Positions 10,811 through 21,771 of a stretch of 64,000 bases of DNA are shown piece after piece. Source of the DNA: Plantago ovata (lineage: Eukaryota; Streptophyta; Magnoliopsida; Lamiales; Plantaginaceae); NCBI GenBank assembly GCA_028274465.1, contig CM051457.1, forward strand, positions 101,803,982 to 101,867,981, read 5' to 3'. The notes beneath the pieces were generated by a model, which saw nothing but the letters and a program-made list of their open reading frames with translations, was not told the origin of the DNA and did not search any database. Both the position numbers and the translations under genes were made by a program. Within the stretch, counting starts at the first letter, position 1. Every line of letters begins with the position of its first letter.

Positions 10811-11689
10811 CTGTTATTTTCGTTTAAACAAAACTGAATGAAACTGAACATAAATGAACAAAATTTATTTGTAGTATAATATATAGGATAAATTACATCC
10901 ATATCCCCTGTTAAATTCATCAATTATGAATTTTACCTCCTTGGATCGATTAACAATTACATAACTTCCCTTGTCAAATACAAACAATAACATCTAGGCG
11001 CATGATTTTGACTTTTTCGGAATTAAGACATGGAAAGTAAGATTTTTCCCTTGAATATTTATCAGATTTCAATTAAGCCAAAACAACATAAATTTTATGT
11101 TTATTACACATTTGCCTAAAACCATTTCTATTCTACAATTTAATACTATTTAATATAAAATGAACCCACATAACTTATCTAAATTGTAAAAAGGTCTCAA
11201 ATATTATTGTAAAATAAACCCCCACAAAATTAAAATTCAAAATAAGTCCAAACTTTTAATTTTTATTTATGTTTTGGTCATCTTCATCTTCAAAGGTATC
11301 GAATTCCGGTATCGCAATCCAGTACCAGAATAGTTGCAGCTCCGATCGGAGCTGGACTCCGGTACCGGAGTCTTACAGAAGAAAGACAAAGAAAAAGAAA
11401 AAGAAAAAAAGTAAAGAAAAAAGAGAAAGGAAAGAGAAAAGGAAAAAGAAAATTAAAATTGTAAATACTAAGTGCATGTTTGGATCTCCAATTTGTCCAA
11501 GTCAGTCAACTCAAATGTAATTGTTAGTCTAAAGGGAAAAAAAACGTAATTAGGACCTCTAGTGAGGGTACTCAAAGTAATATTCCCTAAAATATAACTA
11601 AGCAAGTGTGAACAGAACAGAACGGAACTGAACAAAATTGAAATGAACAGAACTGCACTGAAAATAATGAGATTTCATACGAAGAGAAC
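10811..11689. mobile_element. Second Tourist-like MITE copy, split by element C
   Basis: 10811-10885 (ttattttcgtttaaac, gaactgaac-type words) and 11597-11689 (gaacagaacggaactg, tttcatacgaagagaac) together resemble the MITE at 6582-6764. Element C with its 9-bp duplication sits between them. Neither end retains a clean TTA duplication. Confidence 0.5.
10886..11587. mobile_element. Mutator-like non-autonomous element C
   Basis: The left terminus GGATAAATTACATCCATATC and the right terminus (reverse complement GGGAATATTACTTTGAGTAC) are related to those of elements A and D. Flanks taatatata / taaaatata form a 9-bp duplication with one mismatch. The interior holds one AGCTCCGATCGGAGCT copy at about 11338, an actccggtaccggagt palindrome, a gaaaaagaaaaag tract and the shared word tgcatgtttggat. 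There is no transposase. Confidence 0.65.
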
Positions 11690-11939
11690 GGATCCATATT
11701 ATTATGACATGGAATTTAATTTATGATTGCAAACCTTCTAAATTAAGTAGTCAGCTGAATCATCGACCTTACCTTTTTTAAACAAAACTAGATTGAACTG
11801 AATCGACTAAACTTAATTTTTGTAATATAAAACATAGCTAATTAAGCAATGAAGAACTAAACAAAAGACTGTTTTTTATTTTCTTTGTAAACAAATCAAG
11901 CACTTCCTAATCCATCGATCACAAAACTTAGTCCTTGTG
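11690..11939. repeat. Right-arm segment of the palindrome
   Basis: It is the reverse complement of 6790-6965, including ttaagtagtcagctgaat at 11743-11760. I see no gene. Confidence 0.7.
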
Positions 11940-12991
11940 AGTAATTCCAAGGGAAAAGAAAAGAAAATAAAGAAAAATTTAATTTTTTGATGTTTGTTTT
12001 AAGATAAATTTAATATGGAAAATTAGTTACGGTAGAAAACTTGGGAAAATGAGGAAAATAAAAACAAAACAGAATCCACAAAATCTTCAATATTTATCTT
12101 CATATTCCATATCGAACAAAATCTTCACGTCCATTTCCATGTCCTGCATAAAATAAAATTTTCTTCACAAAATATTCATCTCCCTATCTAAGATTTATTA
12201 GAGACTTTGATGAAAATTTTTAGAATTTCGTCTTCCCTCCAAAATTAATTTCTTAATTAATTAATTACATCTCCACCAACATTATATACATGTACATCTC
12301 CGTTTGTTCTGGTAATTGTTTTATTAACCCTTAGTTATATATGAACATTATCGATTACTAATTTCATATTATCAATTACTAATTTGAGAAAAAATATTAT
12401 GTTCTCAGATTCTTGAGTTAGTGTATAGTGTGATTCTTCAGTTAGTGTATAGTGTAGTAGAAACTTACTATTGACTCCGGAAACATTATATTATCGCACT
12501 TTATTTTTGTTGACTTTTCGATGTCTGATTTGACCTCAAATTTACAATAACTCGTTGCGAAAAAAATAATTTTTAAAATTATATTATGATAGTATACTTC
12601 TTATATTTGTATAATATAACTTTTAAAAATAATTTTTTCCTAATCAATTATGATTAATTTGAGGTCAAATTGTATATAAAAAAAGTCAAAAAAATAAAAT
12701 GGAAAACTCTAAAGTTTCCGGAGGAAGTAAATTTTATAGACGAAAATTAATATTTTAATTTAATGATAATAATTGTTTGTCTTGGCTGAGTGAGTAGACT
12801 CAAATATATAGTTACCATACCAATTTTAAAAGATGAAAGATAAAAGAAAATATAACTACCAATTTATTTTTGAGGAAAATAAGAATGAGATGCCAAACGG
12901 TAGAAAAATAAGGAAAATATAGATTTTCCTCCAACATTTTCCAAAGGGATTTGATTTTCCTCAATTTCTTTTCTTTTCCCTTGGAATTACT
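11940..12991. mobile_element. TIR element with AGTAATTCCAAGGGAAAAG ends
   Basis: The left end AGTAATTCCAAGGGAAAAGA is matched by the inverted right end at 12965-12991 over about 25 bases. The interior is AT-rich and contains a Stowaway-like MITE (12468-12727) and a 21-bp direct duplication (agttagtgtatagtgt) at about 12414-12456. The duplication at the insertion site is not clear. It is absent from the left arm of the palindrome. Confidence 0.6.
12468..12727. mobile_element. Stowaway-like MITE, 260 bp
   Basis: Termini contain CTCCGGAAAC and its inverse GTTTCCGGAG. An inner inverted pair is gacctcaaattt / aatttgaggtca. TA lies on both sides, the usual Tc1/mariner duplication. No coding sequence. 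Confidence 0.65.
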
Positions 12992-13576
12992 TAAACCATG
13001 CAAGTATAACATTGCTTTGTACCAACGACACATAACGATTAACGTAGATCTATCCTTAGATCTATTCAAAATCGACCAAAAATAAATAAATCATTAGGAG
13101 TATTATAACATCATTTTCTCGGTAATTTATTCTTGATATAGTCATGATCCATATATATCTTTGAGTAAGTATTATAGAAATCAAGATTTTTCCCAATTTA
13201 TCGAAAAATTCGGTTAATTTCTATAGTGAAAATCGGTTCGCGGTTAGATTAATAAAAATCTGGCCAGTGCGGTTCGCCTACAAATAGGCTACAAACACAT
13301 ATCGGTTCATAAACATACCGAAAACACATAGTAATGCATGTTTTTTAGTTTTTCTGAATCTCAGAGCCAGGTCGCTTCTTCTTCACCGCCTACTCCTTTA
13401 ACAAAACTCCGTCGTTCAGTGGATCTACCCGTGCATTACGTCAACAGATTTGAAGCCTCAGATTCGTTTCAGTTCAATTGAGTTGATCAGAAGTGTTTTT
13501 CATTGTTTCTAATTCTACGCATCAGATTGTTTCTTCTTCATCGTCTACCTTTTGTTGAAGCTCATATAACGTCAAT
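12992..13576 (+). repeat. Outer right-arm segment of the palindrome
   Basis: It is a direct copy of 2780-3340 and an inverted copy of 3345-3742 plus 5727-5875. Anchors are taacattgctttgtaccaac (13007-13026) and aacataccgaaaacacatag (about 13312-13331). It breaks at gataacgtcaata, where CACTA sequence begins. Confidence 0.75.
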
Positions 13577-14231
13577 ATAGAATTAGTGACTGATAACTAT
13601 CTGTAAGTAATTAGTGACATATAAAAGGTTGACCGGGTTGGATCCGGTCTCCGAGCTTTCTAACGGATAAGTTTTAACCGTAAGTAAATATTCTGACGGA
13701 TAAAATCTTATCCATCAGTAAATATGGGTGTTGTAAGATGGATAAGATTTATCTGTCACTAAACTTATTGACGAATGAATATTATCCGTCAGTGAATATG
13801 ATATAAAAAAATAGGGATTTTTAGTGACGGATAATATCTCTCCGTCAGTAAAACTATTGTATGGCTGAATTTTTTCCATTTCGAAGCCGGTTTTGCAAAT
13901 TTCAGTAGTTTCATTACACATATAAACTCGAAACACCCAAAACATATAATAATTTATTGATAATATGAAAATTTGTGATCATTTACAAATAGAATGTAGC
14001 TACATAAGTAAAACCAACTCTAATGTTCAACAATAAAGTAGCTAAGTTAGAATATTACAATGCAAGAGAATGTAATAAGGACTCCCATTTGTTGATCCTT
14101 CCCGTCCATCAACTTCATGAAGACACACACACACACCCTATGCTCCCTCCCTTGTGGCTAAGTCCACATATATACTGGTCTTCGTGAAGACGTATGACTT
14201 CTTTAGTAGCTTCTACTCGTTCCTTTGCTTG

Positions 14232-14618
14232 TTAATCCACATCCTCTTCTTGGTAAGAGTTGGTGATTGACTTCTCCTGCTCAACGCACTCCACTCTAGC
14301 ACGAGAATGTATAGGTACAAACTCAGTGTGCTTAATGTAACTACTGAAGTTCTCTTGGGATTGACCACCCTCAAGCTTCAAAGTCGTAAGCCGAGCTAAC
14401 AAGGATAACTCAATGTTTTTAGTGCAACCCGGACAAAGAGGTTGTTTAGCCGCTTCCATCAAGTCAAAGAACTTTTGATCAAGCACAAACCCATTATGGG
14501 TGATCAAGTCAAATGAGGAGGGGGCAAACCCATTACGGATCAAGTGTTCCGCTACGACAGTATGATGCAGATATTTTTTGTTCTTACATTTCGCAAGAGT
14601 ACAAGGGCACCTAATCAT
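14232..14618 (-). CDS. CACTA transposase-associated domain fragment
   Basis: This 128-residue frame begins with IRCPCTLAKCKN, then VAEHLIRNGF and a HNGF block. This is the Cys/His pattern of the transposase-associated domain that precedes the En/Spm transposase in plant CACTA elements. The conserved start of the domain (a tryptophan-containing segment) and the whole catalytic transposase are missing, so this is a relic or one exon. The C-terminal half (from about residue 60) has CPGC but no motif I recognise. It lies inside a CACTA element in the expected orientation. Confidence 0.6.
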   Translation of the reverse strand: MIRCPCTLAKCKNKKYLHHTVVAEHLIRNGFAPSSFDLITHNGFVLDQKFFDLMEAAKQPLCPGCTKNIELSLLARLTTLKLEGGQSQENFSSYIKHTEFVPIHSRARVECVEQEKSITNSYQEEDVD

Positions 14619-14949
14619 CTCACTCTCACTAGTGTTCTGTGCTAAGGAAAATTTAATGATGGCGTGAAGGCCTTCCGCGGAACTAGGTTGAATCTTCCAA
14701 TGTAAAATTCAATTGTACATCCATGAGCGGTCGGAATTCATCTTCAATTTCACAGCAAACCAATTACCATAACAAACTCAAACATAATTACTACTTCACA
14801 TGTGTTGAACATGCTAGTAAGTACGTACTACCCATAAATATACTATACCTCTAGTTAATTATACGAATGTCCTTAATTCTCCATTCAATTTCACTACACA
14901 TTAATCCTATTAACAAGTTCACCATCAACCCACCACTTCATACTTCATA

Positions 14950-15841
14950 GGGCGAATTACATCCACCTCACTCGTTAGATTAGCTTATTACATATCTTCC
15001 CTCGTTAGATTAACAATTACATATGTTCCCCCCTTAGATCAAATCAATTATATTGAGCCCCACACTCTTGACTTTCTCCGAATTAAGGCTCCTTCCGAAA
15101 TATGATTTTCTCAACATCCAAACAAGCTTCCTTTGCACGTGCACGACACGTGTTTATTTTTTATTTTTTTACGATTTTTTTTCTTCTTTTTCGAGTTACC
15201 ACCGGATTCCGATAACAGCCTGATCGGAGCTGCAACAGCAGCTCCGATCTGGAGCTGCAAGCAGCTCCGATTCGGAGCGGCAAACAGCTCTAGATCGGGA
15301 GCTGCAACAGCTCCGATCTGGAGCTGTTTTCCACTCCAAATTGGAGTTGTTTGCAGCTCCAAATCGGAGTCGCAAACAGCTCCAGACCGGTGCAGCTCCG
15401 GTCGGGAGCTGTATGTAGCTCCAAATCGGAGCTGCAAACAGCTCCAGATCGAAGCTGCAAACAGCTCCGATCGGGAGCTGTTGCAGCTCCGGTCGAGAGC
15501 TGTTTGCATCTCCGAATCGGAGCTGCAAACAACTCTGACCGGGAGCTGTTGCAGCTACAAATCGGAGTTGCTTGCAGCTCCGGTCGGGCTGCAATCGGAT
15601 TCCGGTCACCGGAAGAAGATGAAGAAGAAGGAAAAAAAATTGTCAAAAAAGAAAAAACAAAAATGAAATAGGGAAAAATAATTTGTAAAATTAAGGGCTT
15701 GTTTGTTTTGTCAAATTTGGAGAGAAAGGAATGAGCTGGTCAATGGTTAAGGATGAAAAAGGGGTTGGATGTAATTGTTGAACTAGCGAGGGAACATTTG
15801 TGATTAGAGCTTCCAGTGAGGGAGGTAGATGTAATATTCCC
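14950..15841. mobile_element. Mutator-like non-autonomous element D, 892 bp
   Basis: This is the best preserved member of the palindrome family. Termini are GGGCGAATTACATCCACCTC and (reverse complement) GGGAATATTACATCTACCTC. The flanks are an exact 9-bp duplication, tacttcata (14941-14949 and 15842-15850), typical of Mutator-superfamily elements. Subterminal repeats of gttagattaacaattacat follow. Then come a pyrimidine-rich stretch, the palindrome array (15215-15600), a gaagaag purine tract, and the shared 'ggcttgtttg' word. There is no transposase. It is inserted in the CACTA element. Confidence 0.8.
15215..15600. repeat. Palindromic AGCTCC tandem array of element D
   Basis: About 18 diverged copies of the agctccgatc(t)ggagct unit are separated by gcaaacagc/gcaacagc spacers. 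Because the unit has no stop codon in most frames, five overlapping ORFs appear on both strands; they are a composition effect. Confidence 0.85.
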
Positions 15842-16665
15842 TACTTCATATATGTTGAACAAGCTAGTAGGCACTAACCCTAAACATACAATTGAGTACC
15901 TAATTCTAGGAAGTTCCAAATATCCAATTCAATTTCACTATAATTTAATGAAATTAACAAATTCAAGCATAAAATACTACTTCTTATTTGTTGAATAAAC
16001 TATTAGTCAACAACACCAACATAATGTTACTCAATTCAAGCAATATTTATCAAAATTTCCAAATTAAAAAACGTTAGAGGTTATTTTTTAATAAATACCT
16101 CAATTTCACAATAGATTGACCAAGGAAGGCGAAATTGAATGGCCACACGAGTTCCTACTTCAACAAGTTTCGCAAAGAGTCCATGGATTGCTCCATTTGG
16201 TGATGAAATGTCCGAATTTGAGATTTGGGCGACAAAAATGCGAAGTGATGCATAGAGGAAAAGGAGAAGAAATGGGGAAGAAGAAGATTGTTTCACGTCT
16301 GTATAAACATTTTAGTGACGAATAATTTAATCTGTCACTAATCGGTGACGGATAAAACTATTCTTCAGTATTTAGTGACATATAAAATTATCCGTAAGTA
16401 AATCATTTTTCCATTCCTACTATTCCTTTTTTATTTCTTTTTTGAATTTCATTTTTAAAAGTCAACACGTTTAGCGACGGATAATTTATCCATCCCTATT
16501 TATTGACGGATAACAATTAATCCGTCAGCAAATATCACGACTTTGGGCCAAACCAGAGTCGAATTGAGCGTCCAAGCTCGGTTCGTCTTTCTCCGTCACT
16601 AAAACCCCGTGACGGATAGTTTCCGTCACTAAATTTGGTATCTAATTCTGAAATTTCTTGTAGTG

Positions 16666-17289
16666 TTTGAAGATGACATCAAGAAGATATGCAAAGTTTG
16701 TTGAAGGTGTTAAGGAAATATGTTTCAAGTGATCTTTTAAAAATGCTAGTACATGATTGTTTTTAGGTCTTGACTTGGTGTTGTAAACTTCTTATTGATT
16801 GTTTTTATAAGTTTCTTGAGACATTTAATATATTGTTTTGCACACTGGTTTTTGTATTTTTGAATGTGTTTAACTTTACCATTAGTGTTTTGACGCCTCG
16901 TGTGATTGTTTTAACATTTTCTCTAATTGTTTTAAGTCAAACAGATTGCATATTATAATCCACATGTTAAACACTACTAAAACCACCAGAAAATGTATTA
17001 AAACATTCAGAAAACGTATTGAAACCTTCAAAACACTATATGTTTTTTATGCACTAAAATATTCAGAACATGTCTTAAAACTCACATTTGCCCGGGCCTG
17101 CCCGCCAAAAAAGGTTGAAACACCTAAAATCCTGATTTTCCTATTAGTTAGGAAAATATGATTTTCATGAGATTTTAGCATTATTTATTCATGGGCGAAT
17201 TTCATATGTAATTTTTTGTAAATATCAACTATTTTCTATAGAACCGAATTTAGTTTTATCTCAAGTTAATTCAGAATAGTCAGAGCTTG
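16666..17289. other. AT-rich stretch without a recognised feature
   Basis: I see no gene. 16960-17060 has repeated aaaacattcagaaaa / aaccttcaaaac words that may be a weak tandem repeat. The short ORFs here have no recognisable domain. Confidence 0.5.
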
Positions 17290-17610
17290 GGGCTCGCCCG
17301 ATCCGTCAATGTTCTAAGCACAATTATATATGAGGTAGTTAGGTTAGATTAGGTAAGCGATATTATATGATATTCTCAAATTATGTCATATTTTTAGTGA
17401 TTAGGTAACATGAGGAATAATCTGGCCTGGCATATTCCTAAAATATTTTATTCCATAATTATCGGTTAATATGTAAGTAGATATTCTTTCCATAGTTATC
17501 CATTGTAACCTATTATAAATAGTTACCATTGTAATTTGTTTTCATTAAGTTACGAAAGTCGCTTGCCGCCGCTCGGATCGGCCAAATTGGATGTACAACA
17601 TTCATAGAGC
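17290..17610 (+). repeat. Possible LTR remnant
   Basis: A promoter-like block (cctattataaatagttacc, then ttgtaatttgttttcatta) at about 17510-17550 resembles the TATA/start region of copia LTRs. No partner LTR or duplication was found. Confidence 0.3.
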
Positions 17611-17726
17611 CTCTCAAGTTGTTGAGTACCTCACAGATCGTTATGATCCAAGATTCCAACACAGACCTGGACAAAAGAATTAATAAGAAACAATTGATTT
17701 GTGTGGGGGTATGAAATATTTTTATG

Positions 17727-17951
17727 AGGCCTAGCTCAATCGGTTAGGCTGAAGTGCCATGACTCTAAAGGTCATGAGTTCAATTCTCGCCAAGTGCGTG
17801 TTTATTTCTAGCTTAATTGTTGATTTGTATTAGTGAAATTGTAATAGTTTAATCTATGATAGAATGATATATGTTGACCATGTGACTCATGTAATTTCAA
17901 GATTCTAATTTTTTTTTAAAGATATTAATAAACAAGTTGTTGAAGTATAAG
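17727..17951 (+). mobile_element. tRNA-derived SINE, about 225 bp
   Basis: It starts aggcctagctcaatcggtta (A-box) and has gtcatgagttcaattct (B-box) about 40 bp later, as in a Pol III tRNA promoter. It is followed by an unrelated AT-rich body with a T run. The flanks carry an exact 11-bp duplication, atatttttatg (17716-17726 and 17952-17962), as expected for target-primed insertion by LINE machinery. Confidence 0.75.
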
Positions 17952-17962
17952 ATATTTTTATG

Positions 17963-18285
17963 CACTTAAGACGTTTAAGAAAAAATGGAGGAAATATTAT
18001 TACTCAAATGGAGGTTATACGAAAACCCTTAGCTTGTAATCAGCCTCCGTTTAAAATATCATTTGAACATGAGTACATGACTATAGTTACGACACCGAAG
18101 ACACTATTGCTTGACCTTTTGTAAACCTAGATTTACGGGTTTGATTTAATATATCATCTTTTTCTAAAAACAAATTTGACGAGAAAGGAGGAGCTACTCA
18201 AATATTTGAAGGAAAAGGGGGTTTTTACTTTTTATATATATATAAAAACCAAGAAAGGAGCAAAAGCTCAATGATACACAGTAAG
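17963..18285. other. Non-coding stretch, nothing recognised
   Basis: AT-rich DNA with a short TA dinucleotide run near 18233-18244. No gene or element ends were identified. Confidence 0.5.
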
Positions 18286-18518
18286 TTTAGCACAAGCCAA
18301 CACAAAAACTGGGTAGATTATTTTGAAGGAGCCTCCACAGGAAATGTTTCACTTTTCCGGGCTCCTCTATTTTCCAAACAAAGTTCAAGTTATGGGCTGG
18401 CAGCAGAAGTAGAACCAGATATATTCTGACGGAGCAGCATAGCAAAGTGGTAGGCTGGGCTAACAGTGTAAGCTCCATGGCGGGGATTATGCCAAAAGAG
18501 TGTATCATGTGTTGGACA
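18286..18518 (-). pseudogene. LINE reverse-transcriptase C-terminal zinc-binding region (fragment)
   Basis: Minus-strand frames read YTLFWHNPRHGAYTVSPAYH and then VWKIEEPGKVKHFLWRLL. These are the conserved blocks of the zinc-binding segment that follows the reverse transcriptase in plant L1-type LINEs. One frameshift separates the two blocks. The fragment continues at 24538-25060 across an inserted solo LTR plus copia. The 3' end of the LINE is lost near 18286. Confidence 0.6.
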
Positions 18519-19475
18519 TGATGGATCGAAAATACATATAAATAGCTTGTACAAAATAGAAAATACAAAAGAAATGAAAAAACAACATATCCTGTTGCCA
18601 GAAGCGAGCCGCTTGGAAGGAGGGAAGTGGGCCGCTTGGCCGGGATGGAAGCGATTTGCTTGGGAGTCTTGATGTTCAGAATTCTGATTTCTGCTTCGTC
18701 TTCGTTGGACCTGTAAAGATGAAAGGTGGATCGATGATGTTTCATTAAAGTAAAATACGCCCTCTCACTAAGTTGCTTGAGACGTTGAGCGTCTGCTTCT
18801 AGGATACAACGAATCCCAGGATTACTAGCCGCACAGGCTAGCAACCCGCTGCGAGCTAGAACGAATGCTTAGTTATGCATTAGGAGGATGTAGTAGAAGA
18901 TATATCAGATAGGTTTAGGTGTGTCTTCTCCCTATCACATATCTCTTCTAGAATTGGAGACTCTATTTATAAGTGAGGAATGAAGTATGTAACTGCCATG
19001 TCCTTAAGTGCATTTCATATCATCATAAGTTTCCATCATTACAAAATATTTGGAGCTTTATGGATGACAACAAATACCATATTGAATGACAACAAATGTC
19101 ATGTTAACATAGGTCAACATTCTTCTAGAAGGTCTTGAGATGTGGAACTAGCAAAACCTTGGTTCAGTTCACGTTCCATGTTCGAGGGTCACGCGCATCC
19201 ACTCGTACATAAGTCCTCTAGTTTCGTGTACCAATCTGATCAGGATTGTACTCAACTTATCTAGCTACACCACTTGAACACTAAGTAGTAAGTAGTAACT
19301 AGTAAGTAACTAGTTACTATAAACTAGAGACTTCACTTTATCTCAAGCAATGTGGGACACACTCACTCAAACTTCTAACTTTAAGCACTTATACCTCACT
19401 AACCCAAAGTCCGTTATGGGCATTCAATATATATCCATTCGAAGCTCTTACGGAGTAGCTTTCGGATATATCTTC

Positions 19476-19987
19476 TGTTGAGTTCGATTCAACAATAGTC
19501 GATTATACCTAATCACAAAAGCTCACAACACAACTAAACCACCAAGAACCAGTTGCACCAATCAAACACACACACAAGCAACCAAAACACAAGAAACAGA
19601 GCAAGAACGATAAGCAAAAGAGAACGCAAGATTTAACGTGGTTCGGTTGTAAATAACCTACGTCCACGGAGATCAAACAGCTGCCACTATATTATATCAA
19701 TCCCAATTACAAGTCCCTAACACTATGCAAGAAACAAGAACAAATCTGTCTCTCAAAGCTAGAACCTATAATCTATATAATATCACCCTTCGAAGTAGTC
19801 GAACCGGGCCTTCAAGATATGTTGTTATGTCTCCAGATCTAGTATGAGAATGCAGTAATCACCCCTTTATATAGCCTTCAATTTGCAGCTAAACCTAAAG
19901 GAATTCGAATAGGAATTGATTTCCTAATGGAGACAATTACATTTTCCTGACTGCATTCGGAAACAGCTGTTGAGATAACACCTCACA
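19476..19987 (-). repeat. 3' LTR of copia element 1
   Basis: It has tgttgag...cctcaca ends on the plus strand and contains ctttatatagcc, a TATA box in the element's orientation. It is matched by 23916-24427. Confidence 0.9.
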
Positions 19988-20004
19988 AATCTCCACCTTT
20001 AGCT

Positions 20005-20215
20005 CAACAACAACGACCTCTGTATCCCTGAAGTTAGGACACACCCCTTTGCATCTCTAAGGTTAAGACACGCCCCCATGTACCTCTAAGGTTAAGATAC
20101 GCCCCCATATGCACCTCTAAGGTTAAGATGCCTCTCCGTGCTCATCTCTAAGGTTAAGACAAATCCCCATATGCACCTCTAAGGTTAAGATGCCTCCCCT
20201 TTCCCATCCCTGCGG
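20005..20215. repeat. Minisatellite of about 31 bp between RNase H and the 3' LTR
   Basis: Seven or eight degenerate copies of a unit like 'cctctaaggttaagatgc' plus 'cccc(at)atgca' occur here. The same array is present in copia element 2 at 32810-32965. Confidence 0.85.
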
Positions 20216-21771
20216 TTAGGATGAACCCCTTCCTGTTTTGACACCCACAAGTTCCAGGCAAAACCTGAACTTTGGTCCTGGAAGCGCCTTAGTCATAGCA
20301 TCTGATGCGTTCAAAGATGTATGAATCTTCTTTATCTTCACAACTCCCTTGGCAATGATATCTCTGATGAAGAAAAACCTTACATCAATGTGTTTTGTCC
20401 TTTCATGATACACATGATGCTTAGTCAACATAATAACACTTTGATTGTCACAGTGAATATTCACATGGTCCTGTTGGACACCCAACTCATTCAATAATCC
20501 ACCCAACCAGATAGCTTCCTTAACTCCTTCAGTGATAGCCATGAACTCCGCCTCTGTTGTAGATAATGCAACCACAGACTGCTGACTTGCTTTCCAACTA
20601 ACTGCCGTGCCAAACAAAGTAAACACATACCCTGTGATAGACTTTCTTCCATTCAAGTTCCCTGCAAAATCTGCATCCACATATCCAACCAATGGATTCT
20701 GCAAGTCATTGCTTTTCTTGAACCTCAGTCCCATCATCCTTGTGCCACTTAAGTATTTGAGAACATCTTTCATAACATCCCAATGCCTTCTCCCAGGATT
20801 CCCCATGTATCTGCTGATAACACTCATAGCATATGCAAGATCAGGCCTGCAGTAAATCATAGTATACGTAATATTTCCAACTACACTTGCATAAGCTATC
20901 ATCGACATAATCCTTGCTTCTGCATCATCCTTAGGACATTGTTCCTCAGATAACTTCACCCCAGGCGCAATAGGAGTAACCACACTACTGCAATTTGACA
21001 TATTGAACTTGGCTAGAACCTTCATGAGATAACTAGGCTGAGATAAAAACAAATTCTTCTTCTTTCTGTCCTTAGTGATATCCATCCCAAGAATTCTACT
21101 TGCATCTCCAAGATCCTTCATCTCAAATTCTTCAGCCTCCCTTTAAGTGTTTCAATCTCCTCCATTGACCTGCTAATAATCAACATATCATCCACATACG
21201 AGATCCTCCCATATGCACTATCCTGAAACTCATCATCCAGAGCTTCACATTCAGTACCTGAGTATTCTGGGACCTGATTATAAACCTGTTGTTCCGGAGT
21301 TCCTGTCCGGGATGCCTCAACCCCTTGTCCAACACCTAGTGTATCAACCTGCTCCATAGCCCAAACAACTTCTCCTGGTATTATATCAGTTTCATCCTCA
21401 GACTCCACCTGAACTGAAATTCCCTGTGCATATCCCTGATATATTGTATGTTGATAGTTTGAAGTTTCACCAACTTCTTCATCAAGTCGATCATCACCAT
21501 CTGATTCTGAGCTACTACTAGACTCCTCATTCACTGGTAATATAGGCTCAGCATCCGCAACATCATCCTCCACTGTGGGCTCCACCTGAGAGTGAACTCT
21601 CTCATCTTCTAACTCAATTCTGGTATTTTCTGCAGAGTCGAGGTTGAGTGCGAGGTTGGGTGAACCCCCTCTGTCAACACCTGCCTGCTTGTCCTTCAGA
21701 GGTAACACATCTTCATTAAACTGGACGTCCCTGCTTATAATACACTTTCCCTTTCCAGGTTCAATGCCCAA
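20216..21771 (-). pseudogene. Copia reverse transcriptase (core missing) and RNase H, element 1
   Basis: The upstream frame (21118-21771) is an acidic linker that runs directly into YVDDML, the catalytic box of reverse transcriptase. The roughly 200 residues that normally precede YVDD (fingers and first palm aspartate) are missing. After a frameshift near 21120 the frame 20216-21121 holds KDLGDASRILGMDI, YASVVGN, the RNase H blocks YVDADFAGN, ALSTTEAEFMAI and HIDVRFFFIRD, and the terminal DAMTKALPGPKF. The enzyme could not polymerise. RNase H looks intact. The same junction exists in element 2. Confidence 0.85.

Larger units (their letters stand above)
13577..16665 (-). mobile_element. CACTA (En/Spm) transposon remnant
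   Basis: The right edge reads aaatttcttgtagtg, the inverse of the canonical CACTACAAGAAATT terminus, at about 16651-16665. Many subterminal copies of gacggataa / ttatccgtca lie at 16310-16640 and 13580-13870, in both orientations. The left edge starts tagaattagtgac, so the CACTACA of that end is missing. A minus-strand ORF with the CACTA transposase-associated domain (14232-14618) fits an element whose 5' end is at 16665. No full transposase is present. Element D is inserted at 14950-15841. Confidence 0.75.

Noticed and set aside
15111..15671. Five overlapping ORFs of 106-177 codons on both strands
   Set aside because: They are produced by the stop-free palindromic repeat unit of element D. 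Mirror ORFs on both strands show the effect of composition, not a gene.
18287..18844. A 185-residue membrane-protein-like ORF
   Set aside because: Its C-terminal part is the LINE zinc-binding block and the rest lies in a solo LTR. The hydrophobic stretch comes from T-rich LTR sequence.
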